A stretch of 46,194 nucleotides of DNA from Bacteroidota bacterium (GCA_016717325.1 JADKFV010000033.1:1-46194); one strand, 5' to 3'; positions 1-10,223 are shown, numbered from the stretch's first letter. Numbers and translations: made by a program. The notes: a model not told the origin generated them from the sequence alone.

Positions 1-687
1 CCTGGCCCGTAAAACAGAAGTTGAAGCAATATTAATTGCTCCGGAATATAGCGTAGAATTGTTATTGGGATCGCTACCATCAAGTGTATAGTAAATTTGT
101 GCATTAATGTCGGCACATGCTATGCTAACATTGAAAGGTCCACTGTAAAACCCCGGAGGAGTATCGAAGATTGGAGTAGGTACATAGCCATCAATCGAAC
201 CTCCATTGGTACTGCCCGGGTTTGGCGATGTGAACAATGACCACGTTGCAGCATTGTCGGTAGTACGACCACGACTATGGTTTTTTTGATTAGGTATCAT
301 ATTAACCGAATCGGCTAATGCACCATTGGCATGCGATAAAATTATAGGTTCATATTTTGTTTGGGTGAGTTTAAAATTAGAATGTATTTCGTTGCCGATT
401 TTAAAATTTAAGCCGGAGCAAAAAACAACCTGATATCCGTTGGCCGGAATGAGTATGCTTGGAAACTGCCATTTGTCGGGCACATTTTCGTCATCGCTCA
501 AAAAATAATCTACTAAGTCAACCGCTGTATTACTGGTATTGAAAACTTCAACCCAATCTTCGTGGTCACCTGTTGATGTTGTAATTCCATTTACGTTAGC
601 TGCCGAATATTCGTTTATGATAACTTGTGCCAGTCCCGAATTTAAAAAAGTAAAAATGAAAATTGCTGCGAGTAGATATTTTTTCAT
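1..687 (-). CDS. Secreted lamin-tail-domain / chitobiase-C-like protein (5' part, runs off the window)
   Basis: An open frame of 229 codons starts at ATG 687 and continues past base 1, so only the N-terminal part is present. Seen: a signal peptide (MKKYLLAAIFIFTFLNSGLAQ), then VIINEYSAANVNG...DWVEVFNTS, typical of an LTD (lamin tail) domain at about residues 22-150, and from about residue 180 a stretch (IFDTPPGFYSGPFNVSI...IYYTLDGSDP) typical of the CHB_HEX_C_1 Ig-like domain. Known: this pair often precedes a CotH kinase-like domain and a T9SS sorting domain in large Bacteroidota surface proteins; neither is visible here. Inferred role: exported surface protein of unknown activity. A TAnnTTTG box lies just upstream. 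Confidence 0.75.
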   Translation of the reverse strand, partial: MKKYLLAAIFIFTFLNSGLAQVIINEYSAANVNGITTSTGDHEDWVEVFNTSNTAVDLVDYFLSDDENVPDKWQFPSILIPANGYQVVFCSGLNFKIGNEIHSNFKLTQTKYEPIILSHANGALADSVNMIPNQKNHSRGRTTDNAATWSLFTSPNPGSTNGGSIDGYVPTPIFDTPPGFYSGPFNVSIACADINAQIYYTLDGSDPNNNSTLYSGAINIASTSVLRAR

Positions 688-723
688 AGCTTAATTTATT
701 TGTGAGGATAGAAAATAACAACA

Positions 724-731
724 CAAATATA
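724..731 (-). promoter_or_regulatory. Bacteroidota-type -7 box for the lamin-tail gene
   Basis: On the minus strand TATATTTG matches the TAnnTTTG -7 consensus, about 37 bases before ATG 687, with a TTG triplet 18 bases further upstream approximating the -33 element. Sequence match only. Confidence 0.45.
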
Positions 732-861
732 TTAAGTTTTTCTGTATAACAATTAAATGTTTCTTTATTGAAATAAACGTATAAAGTAAAAGTGTAATAT
801 CAGGCTAAAAACCATAAACAAATTGCGATAAATAAAGGCAAAGCTGAAGTATTCTCCTTTC

Positions 862-3637
862 TCAACCCCGCCAGCACATGGAGTTAAATGGACATACATC
901 GCATTTCTTCAAATCTTTGGTTGCTGCAAATGGTATGGCACTGTCAAAAATATCTGCTACTAATTTGGTTAATAATGCTTCAAATAATTCAAGCTGTTCT
1001 TTTGTTACAATCTTTTCATCAAATAAATATTGAAAACCTTGCCCCACCTGTTTCAAAGGATATACCGCAACTTTGCAATTGCTTTGGCGCAATGCTAAAG
1101 CATAAATCATAAGTTGAAAAGCCGCTTTGTATTTTGTAATGGAAAAAAATTTTTCAATGTCGTTGTGCAGTTCAGCTGCTCCTGTTTTGAAATCAACTAT
1201 GGTATCAAACTCTTCTGTGGTTTCTAAGCGGTCGATGCTGCCGGTAATATTTATTGTTTCGTTTTCGTTGAATTTTATTTCGAAATTGATTGGCTTTTCA
1301 AGTGCGTCAATAAATAAAGGTGCACGTTTAATATCATTGTCAATTACTTTTTCTACAAGCGAGCAAATTATTTCTTTGGTTACAATGTCGCTGCCTTGCA
1401 ATTGATTCGATTTGTATTCGCTGATGATTATTTCGGAAACCACTGCTTCGATTTGTAATTTTATTTTTTGCAATCCAACAGTATCGTAATGAGTGTTTGC
1501 ATGGTATAATTTTTCGAGCGATTTGTGCACTACATTTCCAAAAACGTTTGGCGCCATTTCATCTTCGGCAGTTTGTGGTTCACGAATTCCCAAAACATAG
1601 CGATAATAAAATCGTAGAGGGCAATCCAGGTAAGTTGTGAATGCTGTTGCCGAAAAGGATTTTTTTTTTCATCGATAAATTTTTTGCGCAATTTTGTTAT
1701 AATGTCGGTGTTTTTGTACATCAAGCAAAGGAGTTTTTTCCACTTGCGGCAAAATGATACTTGTTTTGTTTTCGAATTTTATGTTCGGTAATCGTTTCGA
1801 CATTTCTAATTCTAATTGTAAAAGGAAACGGCTTTTCTCGCCCGAACCTGTTTTGCTGATTTCGTTATCGTAAATTAATTCGACTTGCGATGCACGTTGC
1901 ATCAGGCGATAAAAGTGATAGGCATTTATAGAGTCGTTGTGCTCGTGAACCGGAAGTTTAAATGCTTTGCGCAATGAGAATGGTATGTATGATTTAAGTG
2001 TAGTTGCCGGAGGCATAAAACCTTCGTTCATCGATAGTATGATGAGGTTGTCGAAATCCAGATTTCGGGTTTCAAGAAAACCCATTATTTGCAAACCGGT
2101 CGAGGCCTCTCCTTCGAAAGGTATGCGCAGGTTTTGTATCATTTGCTTTACCAAAAAAACAACATCGGCAGGTTGCAGCATTTGCGAATATTGTTGCAGC
2201 GATTTTTTGCTTTCAATAATTTTCGATTGTGAAAAGGCAAACATATCCAGTTCCAGTGGCGATAATTTATTTTCGCCATTATCAATTATCAGTTGTATAA
2301 TGCAGATAATACCATCAATGATTTCGTCCGCAGTTTTATATTCTTTTTCGAACAGTGAAAACAATTCAGCATGGAATGAAGTCTCAATATTTTTCAAACG
2401 GAAATAGCCGTGCGATACATTGGCGAGGTAATTATTTATATCTTCAACATTTAGCAGAAGAGCACTTGCAGGTTGATTTACGAATTGCACAAAATAAAAT
2501 TTCGAAACCATTACACCACCTTTGTGATGTTGCAGATGCAAAAGCAATTGCGAAAATGCATCGAGCATAGAATCAACAAAAGAGTTTTTCAATGGATAAC
2601 CCATTGTAATATTTGCCAGATGATAAATGTGGGGGTAACGACCGTAAAAGAGGAAACAGAAGTTTTTCATCGGGCAATACTATGGCCGTGAGTTTTTCTT
2701 TATCGTTTATTATTGGCAATATTTTTTCTACACATTGCGATGCAAATTGCACTTGTCCGTATGCCAATGTTGTACCCGTTGCTGTGATGGTTTTATAAGT
2801 GTCGTTAAAATATGTGCCTCGAAACTGCGATGTGGTTTTTATATAGGGTTGCCTGCGCAAATAATATCCGGCCTCCTGCGCATTGTCCTTGATATAATAT
2901 TCGTCCATATCCCAAAGTAAAGTGGCAATGTTTCTTTCCTGAAGAATGGAAAATAATTTCTCTTCGCTTTGTGATAAAGCATAGAAGCCGGCAAAAATAA
3001 TTTTCCGATTGGCAAACAAATTTTCATCAACCACCTTGCCGACCAATTGCCGCATGGCCAAACCTTTGTATACAAAACCTTTTGCGATGATACCTGCTTT
3101 GAAAGATTTGTATAAATCTAAAAGATATTGCCAGTTGTTTATAAAATGGGTACGAATGCCTTCGGTGTTTTCATCGTAATTGTGACCTAACAAACTTTCC
3201 CAAAAATCGTGTATAAATTGTTTTTGCTCATCGTCCCATTCAAATTGTTTATCTATGTCGGCAAGGTCACGCAGTGTAGCAAAAAGTTTATCGGCATCTA
3301 TCAAATAATTATCGGTTTCGTCAAAGTCATTTAAAATAACTTTTCCCCAGGGATAGAATTCGGCAAAATCGGTGACAGGATTTAATTGCGAATAAATTTT
3401 GTACAACTCCATCATCAGCAACCATTCTTCGGCAATTTTGTTTTCGCTGTATTTTGTGATGAAGTCTTCAATGGCCAACACATTGGGCATCCATAAAGGA
3501 GTAGAAAATTGTGCGGCAAAGTATTTTTTAAACTGACTGCAAGCTCTGCGTGTAGGAAAAATAATTTCCACTTCGTGATAAGCCGAATAATTGTCTTTTA
3601 AGTATTGTGCTGTTAACGCTAAAAATGCTTTGCCCAT
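862..3637 (-). CDS. AddB-like PD-(D/E)XK nuclease / inactive helicase (frameshifted)
   Basis: One gene of about 925 codons, start ATG 3637, stop at 862, read in four pieces. The N-terminal part (EIIFPTRRACSQFKKYF, later AIVLPDEKLLFPLL) resembles UvrD-like AddB/RecB-family proteins. The C-terminal part is a nuclease: conserved HKSLE, GSIDRLE, IVDFKTG (Asp and Lys of the D..DxK core) and QLMIYAL. One Cys in LDCPLRFYYRYV plus CDVCPFNSMC at the extreme C-terminus give the C...CxxCx5C set that holds the Fe-S cluster in AddB. Frame changes: between about 2597 and 2640, at the T5 run 1711-1715, and at the T10 run 1660-1669; correcting the last restores the ATAFTTYLDCPLRFYY motif. Inferred role: double-strand-break end processing with an AddA/UvrD partner not in this window. 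Small ORFs on the opposite strand here are shadows. Confidence 0.85.
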
Positions 3638-3672
3638 AGTGTCATAATATTGCTATGGGCAAACATACACAA

Positions 3673-4227
3673 TCACCTTTGCAAATAATGTGTGCTACTT
3701 TTCTTTTTAAATAAATTTCGGAAGAAATGTTTTTTCGGTTGTTTTATCAGCACATAACGAATTGAAAAAGCGCTATCGTGATATGCCCATTCGCGACCAT
3801 ACAAATTGATGGCAGGTTTATAATCGATGGTAATGTTTAACCGCGCAACGGTAAGTTCCATTCCCACAATAGGAGTAACGCCATAGAAGGGGCCAAATGC
3901 TAAATCGTTGCCGGTATGCCCGCCTATACCATAAAAAAAATTTAAACGCTTGCCTATCAGCCTGCGATGCTGCTCCAATAATATTGTGCCCGAATATTTG
4001 TACTTGCTGGTTTGCAAAATTCCTTCAACTGTAAGTTTTGTATTGAATATGCGTTGATTGAGTGTAAGGCCATAATCGCTGCCAGCCCTAAAGCCAAAGG
4101 CTGTAATGTATGATTGGCCAAGCATAGAAAAGCAAGAAAAACAAATTGCTGTGAATGAGAATAACAAAGGAAATGCGCATATATTTATTTTTGTGGTGCA
4201 TAACCAATTAACGTACCAATGAAGCAA
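3673..4227 (-). CDS. Small outer-membrane-type protein, unknown function
   Basis: A 184-residue frame with a hydrophobic stretch (about residues 18-36, ending SMLGQS) that looks like a signal peptide, then short alternating segments rich in Tyr, Phe, Gly and Thr (FGFRAGSDYGLTLNQ, LNFFYGIGGHTG, GVTPIVGMELTV), as in small eight-stranded outer-membrane barrels. The C-terminus is basic (PKKHFFRNLFKKK). The start is uncertain: another frame beginning at a nearby ATG also reads as a signal peptide, so a lost base in the 5' end is possible. It lies between the AddB-like gene and recN, whose start is divergent about 90 bases away. No specific family recognised. Confidence 0.5.
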   Translation of the reverse strand: MLHWYVNWLCTTKINICAFPLLFSFTAICFSCFSMLGQSYITAFGFRAGSDYGLTLNQRIFNTKLTVEGILQTSKYKYSGTILLEQHRRLIGKRLNFFYGIGGHTGNDLAFGPFYGVTPIVGMELTVARLNITIDYKPAINLYGREWAYHDSAFSIRYVLIKQPKKHFFRNLFKKKSSTHYLQR

Positions 4228-4315
4228 TTATGTATGGGCAAGTAAAATTTTGACAAAAGTAAAGTGGATGAATCATTCTTTTTCTGTAAAATTGCACAAA
4301 ATTGTTTTACTGCAC

Positions 4316-5974
4316 ATGCTAAAAGGTTACAAGTCACAAATTATGCACTTATCGATAAACTGGATATTTCTTTCGATAAAGGCTTGAATATAATTACCGG
4401 TGAAACCGGTGCGGGAAAATCGATACTGTTGGGAGCGCTAAATTTAATACTGGGCAACCGTGCCGATATTCAGGTGCTGATGGACAAAGAAAAAAAATGT
4501 ATTGTCGAGGCAATTTTCGAAGCCGATAAAGAAATATTCACTCCTCTTTTCGATGAACTCGAAATAGATTTCGAATCGCAATGCATTATTCGCAGAGAAA
4601 TAAATAAAGATGGCAAGTCGCGTTCGTTTGTAAATGATTCTCCGGTAAATTTATCGGTACTCAAAACCATTACTTCTGCTTTTATCGACATTCACTCGCA
4701 ACGCGAAAATTTTGCCTTAGCCAATATTGCTTATAAATATAAAGTAGTGGATGTGTTTGCGGGAAATAAACCGTTGCTCGAAACCTATGCAAATCAATTG
4801 CAGGACTATAAACGTATACAGCTACAGTTATCGCAGTTGCAGCAAGAAAAAATTGCCGCATCGGCTAATTTCGATTTTTTGCAATTTCAGTTTAATGAAC
4901 TTGAAGCTGCACCCTTGGCCGATGATGAACCCGGTGCTTCGGAAAGAGAACTGCAGACACTTAATAATGCCGAGTCCATAAAATTGGCTTTGCAATCGGC
5001 ATGGGCAATTATTGATAACGAAGAAGGTTCAATAGTGGGGCTTAAGAATGCGGTGTTGCAAATGCAAAGTATAGTAAAATACGATGAGCGTTATAAACTT
5101 GTAATGGAGCGCATGCAAAGCCAGCTGATAGAAATGAAGGATATTGCTGCCGAACTGGAAGATTGCAACGAGCAAATAAACTATGATGCCGACCGTATAC
5201 AAGTATTGAATGATAAATTGAATGTGTTTAATCGATTACTGATGAAGCATAGAGTGTAGTGATTGTGCTGCACTGCTTCAACTAAAGTCGCAATTTTCAA
5301 CCCAATTATACGATGCAAATGCGTATGACGAAAAAATTGCAGCTGTGCAGAATGAACTTACACTTGCCAAAGAAAAACTGAATAAAATATCATTAAGTTT
5401 ATTTGAAGCACGCAGTAAAGTTATTCCTGTTATTGAAAAAAAATCACAGAAAATATTGCATGAACTGGCTATGCCCGATGCCATTTTAAAAATAGAATTG
5501 AATTATAATAAAGATGTTGATTTTGGTGCTGCAGGCTGCGATGAAATGATATGGAAGTTTCAGGCAAATAAAGGGCATGATTTAAAAGAGCTGGATAAAA
5601 TTGCATCGGGAGGAGAAATGTCGCGGGTAATGTTGGCACTAAAAGCAATGCTTGCCGATGTTATGCAATTGCCCACAATGGTGTTCGATGAAATTGATAC
5701 CGGTGTGTCGGGCAATGTGGCTATAAAAGTAGGAACTATTATGCAGACCGTTGCACAATCGCACCAGGTAATTACTATCACTCATTTGCCACAAATTGCA
5801 GCCAAGGGAACCACACATTACTATGTTTACAAAGACGCTATCAACAACAAAACTTTTACGAGTATTAAAAAGCTGGATCCTAATGAAAGGTTGATGGAGG
5901 TAGCAAAAATGATAGGAGGAAACACCCCATCCGATGCGGCATTAACCAGTGCACGCGAATTGATGAATGGGTAG
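4316..5974 (+). CDS. recN: DNA repair protein RecN (two frame changes)
   Basis: SMC-like ABC ATPase acting at double-strand breaks. Seen: LQVTNYALIDKLDISFDKGL with Walker A GETGAGKS near the N-terminus, a central coiled-coil-prone region, then the signature ASGGEMSRVMLALK and Walker B MVFDEIDTGVSGN, plus ITHLPQIA. Family N-termini read MLKRLQVTNYALI; here ATG at 4316 followed by CTAAAA reads out of frame, and one extra A in the 4321-4324 run gives exactly that start, so a base is probably missing. A second frame change lies within 5251-5260: the first frame stops after MKHRV, and the next frame resumes with SDCAALLQLKSQ. Corrected length is about 550 residues, normal for RecN. Convergent with the HupE-like gene. 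Confidence 0.9.
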
Positions 5975-6135
5975 TTTGTAAAATGATGCAGAACGCTATT
6001 TTTTGATTGATATATATTGAGCCAAATGCAGAACCCTTGTTTTTAAGATGATCATGATTTGCATTTTGCTCTGCTTTGTACAAGCGATACAATTAAATAA
6101 AACATTTTTAGTCCTGCTAATATGCTCAAAAAAAA

Positions 6136-6223
6136 TTGCCACAAAGTCGCAAAGGCACGCAACGTTAAAATAACGGGAAAAATTTGATTTTGAAAACTTT
6201 GTGCCTTAGCGCCTAAGTGGCAA
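6136..6223. repeat. Imperfect inverted repeat in the recN/HupE convergent gap
   Basis: Left arm 6136-6160 (ttgccacaaagtcgcaaagg...) and right arm 6201-6223 (gtgccttagcgcctaagtgg...) are imperfect reverse complements separated by about 40 bases. I see no gene in the rest of the 5975-6353 gap; small ORFs there arise from the repeat. A related motif (ctttgtgg...tttagtggcaaa) occurs at 45978-46016. Such sequences are common between Bacteroidota genes; function unknown. Confidence 0.6.
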
Positions 6224-6353
6224 AAAAAAAGATTCACAACTTTTGCTCGATTTAGTATTTGCAACATGACAAAATACTTTTGGAGAGGAATCAATCTTTG
6301 CATTCAAATCTGCATTTAACTTCATCATAAAAATCTGCGTTCAATTCCCCTAT

Positions 6354-6911
6354 CTAAAACCTTTCCCACATCCAATAGGCCGACATAAGCATAACAGGAA
6401 TTGAAAAAAGTTTAATAATGGTATCCTGAGGTAGCCTTAAGTATTTGCGAAGAAAATATATCACGCATAACAACATTGCAAGGATTACTATTTGGCCGAC
6501 TTCTATGCCAAGGTTGAAAGGCAATAGCGTATCAAGCCAGCTGAATTCCATGCCCATAAACAAACCGCGTAAAACATTTGAAAACCCCAAACCATGTACA
6601 AGCCCAAATACACCCGTAAGCAAAACACGATGTGTATGCCACTTTGGTAAAAATAAATTTTCGATGCAGGTAAATAAAATTGTAAAAGCAATTAAAAACT
6701 CTGTAATGTGTGATGGTATTTTTAGAATGTCGGTGATGGATAATGCGAGGGTGATGGAGTGTGCAATGGTAAACGAGGTAACAACCCACAATATTTTTTT
6801 CCACTGATGGAAATTGTAAATAGCAACAATAGCCAGCAAAAACAAAATATGATCGAGTGCATCGATAGCAACTATGTGTGTAAATCCTTGTTTAAAAAAA
6901 GTATAAAACAT
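6354..6911 (-). CDS. HupE/UreJ-like integral membrane protein
   Basis: 185 residues, almost entirely hydrophobic, with about six or seven membrane segments. Conserved family features: GFTHIVAIDALDHILFLLAI at the N-terminus, HSITLALS, the GLVHGLGFSN segment and FNLGIEVGQ. These His- and Asp-bearing helices are typical of the HupE_UreJ_2 group, related to HupE/UreJ metal (nickel-type) permeases; the true substrate of this Bacteroidota group is not established and no hydrogenase or urease gene is nearby. Its start codon at 6911 is divergent from the MuiA-like gene, which begins about 120 bases away. Confidence 0.8.
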   Translation of the reverse strand: MFYTFFKQGFTHIVAIDALDHILFLLAIVAIYNFHQWKKILWVVTSFTIAHSITLALSITDILKIPSHITEFLIAFTILFTCIENLFLPKWHTHRVLLTGVFGLVHGLGFSNVLRGLFMGMEFSWLDTLLPFNLGIEVGQIVILAMLLCVIYFLRKYLRLPQDTIIKLFSIPVMLMSAYWMWERF

Positions 6912-7003
6912 GATACAATTTTATGATAAAAATCTCCGTTGCAAGTTAGTCGCCATAGTTGAAAAATTATTTCTTCGGTATGGTAACCAATCTCCTTATA
7001 AAA

Positions 7004-7011
7004 TACATTTG
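7004..7011 (+). promoter_or_regulatory. -7 box for the MuiA-like gene
   Basis: TACATTTG matches TAnnTTTG exactly, 19 bases before the chosen ATG 7030; no clear -33 TTTG. It also supports the 7030 start over the longer open frame from 6910. Confidence 0.4.
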
Positions 7012-7029
7012 ACAAACAAACAAATAATT

Positions 7030-8667
7030 ATGAATATGAAAAAATTATTCTGCGTCTTTTTTACACTTAGTATATACTTACAGTTGCAATCGCAAAGTGA
7101 TATATCTGTTTTAGATAGCAAAGTGGAGGCTTTAAAAATATTTCACAATGGTGCATTGGTAACCCGCAGTTGTAATTTTGATATTGCAACAGGCATCAAT
7201 AAAGTGACAATAAGGAAACTTTCACCTTACATCAATGCACAAACTATTCAGGTGAAAGGCAATAAAGATGCTTCAATAGTAACAGTGAATTTTGCAAAGA
7301 ATTTTTTGTCGGAAAAAAGTACCAGCCCTCAAATAAAGCCGCTGCAAACAGCTTTGCAGGCACTTAAGGATTCGTTAGTTATACTTACCGATAGGCGTTA
7401 TGTGCTGAGCGAACAAATTATTTTTTTGAATGCTAACCGTGGTATTGGCGGTAACAATGGTATAGAAGCTGACCAACTTGATAATGTGTTGGACGTGTAC
7501 ACCGAGAGAATAACTCAGGTGCGCGATCAACAAACTGCAAATAGTAAAATGATAACAAAATTGGAGGAGCAAATGAATTTGATACAAGCACAGATTAAAG
7601 AATTTTTTCCGGATAACACAGATGGCGAAGGCAATATTGTTTTAACTTTGAATGCAACAGCTAAAGGAAAAACAAGTATTGAATTTTCATATTATGTTGA
7701 CAATGCATCGTGGCGACCTGTATATGATTTATATGCTGCTACCGATAAAACGGTTATGAATATTTCGCTCAAAGCTTATGTGCAGCAACACACGGGCGAA
7801 ATCTGGAAAGACGCGAAAGTTACTTTTGTTGCCGGCACACCTTATCAATCGGGCGATAAACCCAATTTAGAAACTGAGTATGTTGATTTTTTTGTTGAAC
7901 AACCAAGGTATAAGCGTGGGGGTGCAGATAAAGCCAATGGTTATGGAAAACGCACTTATTCGGGCGACTCAACTTTAGCCTTTCAAAATGATGGACTGAT
8001 TGCAAATTACACTACTCCGCAAACATTTAACTGGTACAACAATGCATCGGCAAGCAGCAATCGTTTGAATTATGAATATGTGCTGACCTTACCACAAACT
8101 ATCAATAGCGATGGTGAAGAATTTCCAATAGAAATTTCCAAAAAAGATTTGAATGTAAAATATGCTTACTCGTGCATTCCGAAAATTACTTGCAGCGTTT
8201 TTTTAATTGCATGTGTTAATACCAACGAAGCAATGAATTTACCCGGTGGCACTTCGAATTTATTTTTAGATAATAATTATATGGGCGAAACATATTTCGA
8301 TACACAAGTTAGCGAAGACAGTATCAACATTTCGTTTGGTACTGATAGCCGTATTGTAAGCGAACGAAAGATTTTGAAAGAATATACAGCCAAGAAATTT
8401 ATGAGTGGTAGCATTACCAAAACATACGATGTGGAAATAACCATACACAATAATAAGAGTGAATCGGCAAACATTAATTTAGAAGACCAAATTCCGCTTT
8501 CGTCAAATAGCCAAATTGTAATTGAAAGCATAAACATTGATAACGCAATATCGAATATTGAAACCGGAAAATTAACATGGAACATTAGCATGCAACCAAA
8601 TGAAGTGGTGAAAAAACATTTTACTTTTTCTATTAAATACCCGAAAGGGAAGAGGCTGAATCTATAA
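7030..8667 (+). CDS. MuiA-like protein (DUF4140/DUF4139)
   Basis: The frame is open from 6910, but ATG 7030 (or 7036) gives a proper signal peptide (MKKLFCVFFTLSIYLQLQSQ), so I take 7030; product 545 residues. N-terminal DUF4140-like part (VEALKIFHNGALVTRSCNFDI...GINKVTIRKLSPYI), a middle helical stretch with QLDNVLDVYTERITQVRDQQ, then a DUF4139 beta-rich region (ASWRPVYDLYA, HTGEIWKDAKVTFVAGTP, TKTYDVEITIHNNKSE) ending in the family-like FSIKYPKGKRLNL. Known: the family is named for mucoidy inhibitor A, whose mechanism is unclear. Probably periplasmic. Downstream is a repeat block starting right after the stop. Confidence 0.85.
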   Translation: MNMKKLFCVFFTLSIYLQLQSQSDISVLDSKVEALKIFHNGALVTRSCNFDIATGINKVTIRKLSPYINAQTIQVKGNKDASIVTVNFAKNFLSEKSTSPQIKPLQTALQALKDSLVILTDRRYVLSEQIIFLNANRGIGGNNGIEADQLDNVLDVYTERITQVRDQQTANSKMITKLEEQMNLIQAQIKEFFPDNTDGEGNIVLTLNATAKGKTSIEFSYYVDNASWRPVYDLYAATDKTVMNISLKAYVQQHTGEIWKDAKVTFVAGTPYQSGDKPNLETEYVDFFVEQPRYKRGGADKANGYGKRTYSGDSTLAFQNDGLIANYTTPQTFNWYNNASASSNRLNYEYVLTLPQTINSDGEEFPIEISKKDLNVKYAYSCIPKITCSVFLIACVNTNEAMNLPGGTSNLFLDNNYMGETYFDTQVSEDSINISFGTDSRIVSERKILKEYTAKKFMSGSITKTYDVEITIHNNKSESANINLEDQIPLSSNSQIVIESINIDNAISNIETGKLTWNISMQPNEVVKKHFTFSIKYPKGKRLNL

Positions 8668-8702
8668 TAGTTTAGAAAGTTGAGAAGGTTTGGAATGTTG
8701 CG

Positions 8703-9063
8703 AAAGGTTTTGCGAAGCATCATTGCCGTTTGGCTTTAGCCAACGGAATAAATAGTTCAAGAGTTTAGAAAGTTTTTGCGAAGCATCATTGCCGTTTGGC
8801 TTTAGCCAACGGAATAAATAGTTCAAGAGTTTAGAAAGTTTTTTGCGAAGCATCATTGCCATTTGGCTTTAGCCAACGGAATTTTGAATAGTTCAATAGT
8901 TGGAGTTTAGAAAGTTGAGAAGGTTTAGAAAGTTGCGAAAGTTTTTGCGGAGCCTCATTGCCGTTCGGCTTTAGCCAACGGATTAAATGAATCGATAGTT
9001 CGAGCTTGGAAAGTTTAGAAAGTTTTTTGCGAAGCGTCAATGCCGTTTGGCTTTAGCCAACGG
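8703..9063. repeat. Five copies of a palindromic intergenic repeat
   Basis: The hairpin ccgtttggctttagccaacgg (21 bases, given once) or a close variant occurs at 8726-8746, 8792-8812, 8859-8879, 8961-8981 and 9043-9063, each preceded by tgcgaagcatcattg-like and agtttagaaagtt-like sequence. Spacing is 66, 67, 102 and 82 bases, so it is an irregular array and not CRISPR. It fills the convergent gap between MuiA-like and DUF5684 genes; the small ORFs through it are repeat artefacts. Confidence 0.85.
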
Positions 9064-9151
9064 AATTTTGAATAGTTCAATAGTTCAAAGGTTCAAGAGT
9101 TGAATGATTCAATAGTCATGAATTGCCAACTTAAACCAATGGAATTAAAGT

Positions 9152-9380
9152 TTTTGAATTTTGCCTTATTCCTTTCGAATTTCCTTTTTGAGTTTAGGTT
9201 TCGTCTTTGCTCATTCACGTTGAACCCTTTCAGGGTTCTGGAAATTTTTGCGGGTTCTTAATCCACAGGTTTCACCTGTGGTTATTCAAGTTAAACCCTT
9301 TCAGGGTTCTTAGTTGATGCAGTTTTTTTTGACTTTTCGCTTTTGAATTTTGCCTTATTGCTTTCGAATTTCCTTTTTGA
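9152..9380. repeat. Pair of 40-base direct repeats
   Basis: 9152-9191 and 9341-9380 (ttttgaattttgccttatt...) are direct copies differing at one base. They bracket the hairpin cluster 9222-9309, so the hairpins and the flanking repeat may have been duplicated or inserted together. No ORF. Confidence 0.7.
9222..9309. repeat. Three perfect short hairpins
   Basis: gaaccctttcagggttc at 9222-9238, ccacaggtttcacctgtgg at 9263-9281 and aaccctttcagggtt at 9294-9308. Each is a 6-8 bp perfect stem with a TTC loop. They resemble REP-like palindromes widespread in Bacteroidota; no REP-associated transposase is present in the window. Confidence 0.7.
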
Positions 9381-9410
9381 CTTTTGTCTTGACCATTTTT
9401 GCCTTAAATC

Positions 9411-9803
9411 TTACATCAAGTCAGGCTGTACAATTGGTCGTCCACCGGGGCCAATATATTTTGCGCTACCGAAAGCCAAAATGGGCATAAAAATAAACGA
9501 CAAAATTATTAAGCCTGCAGTAAATCCTTCTGTTTTGCCAAAACTTTTCGATAATAAATTTGCTCCCCAAACTATGAATACAATGTTTACAATTGGGATA
9601 AATAGCATGAGCAACCACCACCAGGGTTTGCCAATAATTTCCAGAAAAACAAGGTTACTGTACATGGGTATAATGGATGCCCAACCGGGCTTTCCGGCTT
9701 TGGTATAAATGCGCCACATACAAATAATAAAGAAAACAATGATGCCAACGTATGTGGCCATAAATGCAAGCATTAAACCTGCCTGAGGTTGCACTTCTTC
9801 CAT
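9411..9803 (-). CDS. DUF5684 family membrane protein
   Basis: 130 residues with three or four membrane segments. The core reads KAGKPGWASIIPMYSNLVFLEIIGKPWWWLLMLFIP (quoted in part: GKPGWASIIPMYS, GKPWWWLLML), characteristic of DUF5684, followed by a last helix containing LSKSFGKTEGFTAGLIIL. Function unknown in the family; some members are fused to signal-peptidase-like proteins, but none is visible here. It is the second of two minus-strand genes, 27 bases after the small secreted protein. Confidence 0.8.
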   Translation of the reverse strand: MEEVQPQAGLMLAFMATYVGIIVFFIICMWRIYTKAGKPGWASIIPMYSNLVFLEIIGKPWWWLLMLFIPIVNIVFIVWGANLLSKSFGKTEGFTAGLIILSFIFMPILAFGSAKYIGPGGRPIVQPDLM

Positions 9804-9830
9804 AATTTTTTGAATTTAAAGTTAATAATT

Positions 9831-10166
9831 TTATAAAGGTATAAACATTTCTAAACTACAAGGGCTGCGAGTATACACATCTTTTTGTCCATTACGATAA
9901 GTAACTTCGAAATATAATGTAGAACCATGTACATAATTCTGAATAATTATTTCCAAACCATCATCGCTCAGGTATGAGTTGCAAGGCTTGCCTGTTTTTT
10001 GAAAAGTTGCTTTGTCGATGCACTGTGCCGGTTGTCGCAATTTAAACTTGTACATCTTATCCGATACTTTTCCATTCAATGTTGTATCAACTCCATTAAT
10101 ACTTTGTGCATTACTAAGTGTGATGCTGGCTAATGCTAAAAAAACAAACAAAATTATGTGTTTCAT
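9831..10166 (-). CDS. Small secreted hypothetical protein
   Basis: 111 residues with a clear signal peptide (MKHIILFVFLALASITLSNAQS) and a short mature domain with three cysteines (AQCIDKA, GKPCNSY, RSPCSLE) and several beta-strand-like segments (YFEVTYRNGQKDVYTR). No family recognised. Upstream on the same strand is a TATTTTTG box; the TIGR00266 gene is divergent. Confidence 0.6.
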   Translation of the reverse strand: MKHIILFVFLALASITLSNAQSINGVDTTLNGKVSDKMYKFKLRQPAQCIDKATFQKTGKPCNSYLSDDGLEIIIQNYVHGSTLYFEVTYRNGQKDVYTRSPCSLEMFIPL

Positions 10167-10192
10167 TATGTAACAATTTATTTTCTTCGCAT

Positions 10193-10200
10193 CAAAAATA
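10193..10200 (-). promoter_or_regulatory. -7 box for the small secreted protein gene
   Basis: Minus-strand TATTTTTG fits TAnnTTTG exactly, 26 bases before ATG 10166; no convincing -33 element. Confidence 0.35.
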
Positions 10201-10223
10201 GAAATTTATTAATACAAAACTAT

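Noticed and set aside
8662..9040. Two open frames with repeated FRWLKPNGNDASQ-like peptides
   Set aside because: They are translations of the palindromic DNA repeats in the gap after the MuiA-like gene; no start context or family.
8703..9063. Possible CRISPR array
   Set aside because: Spacing is irregular (66-102 bases), the spacers are themselves related to each other, and no cas gene is near.
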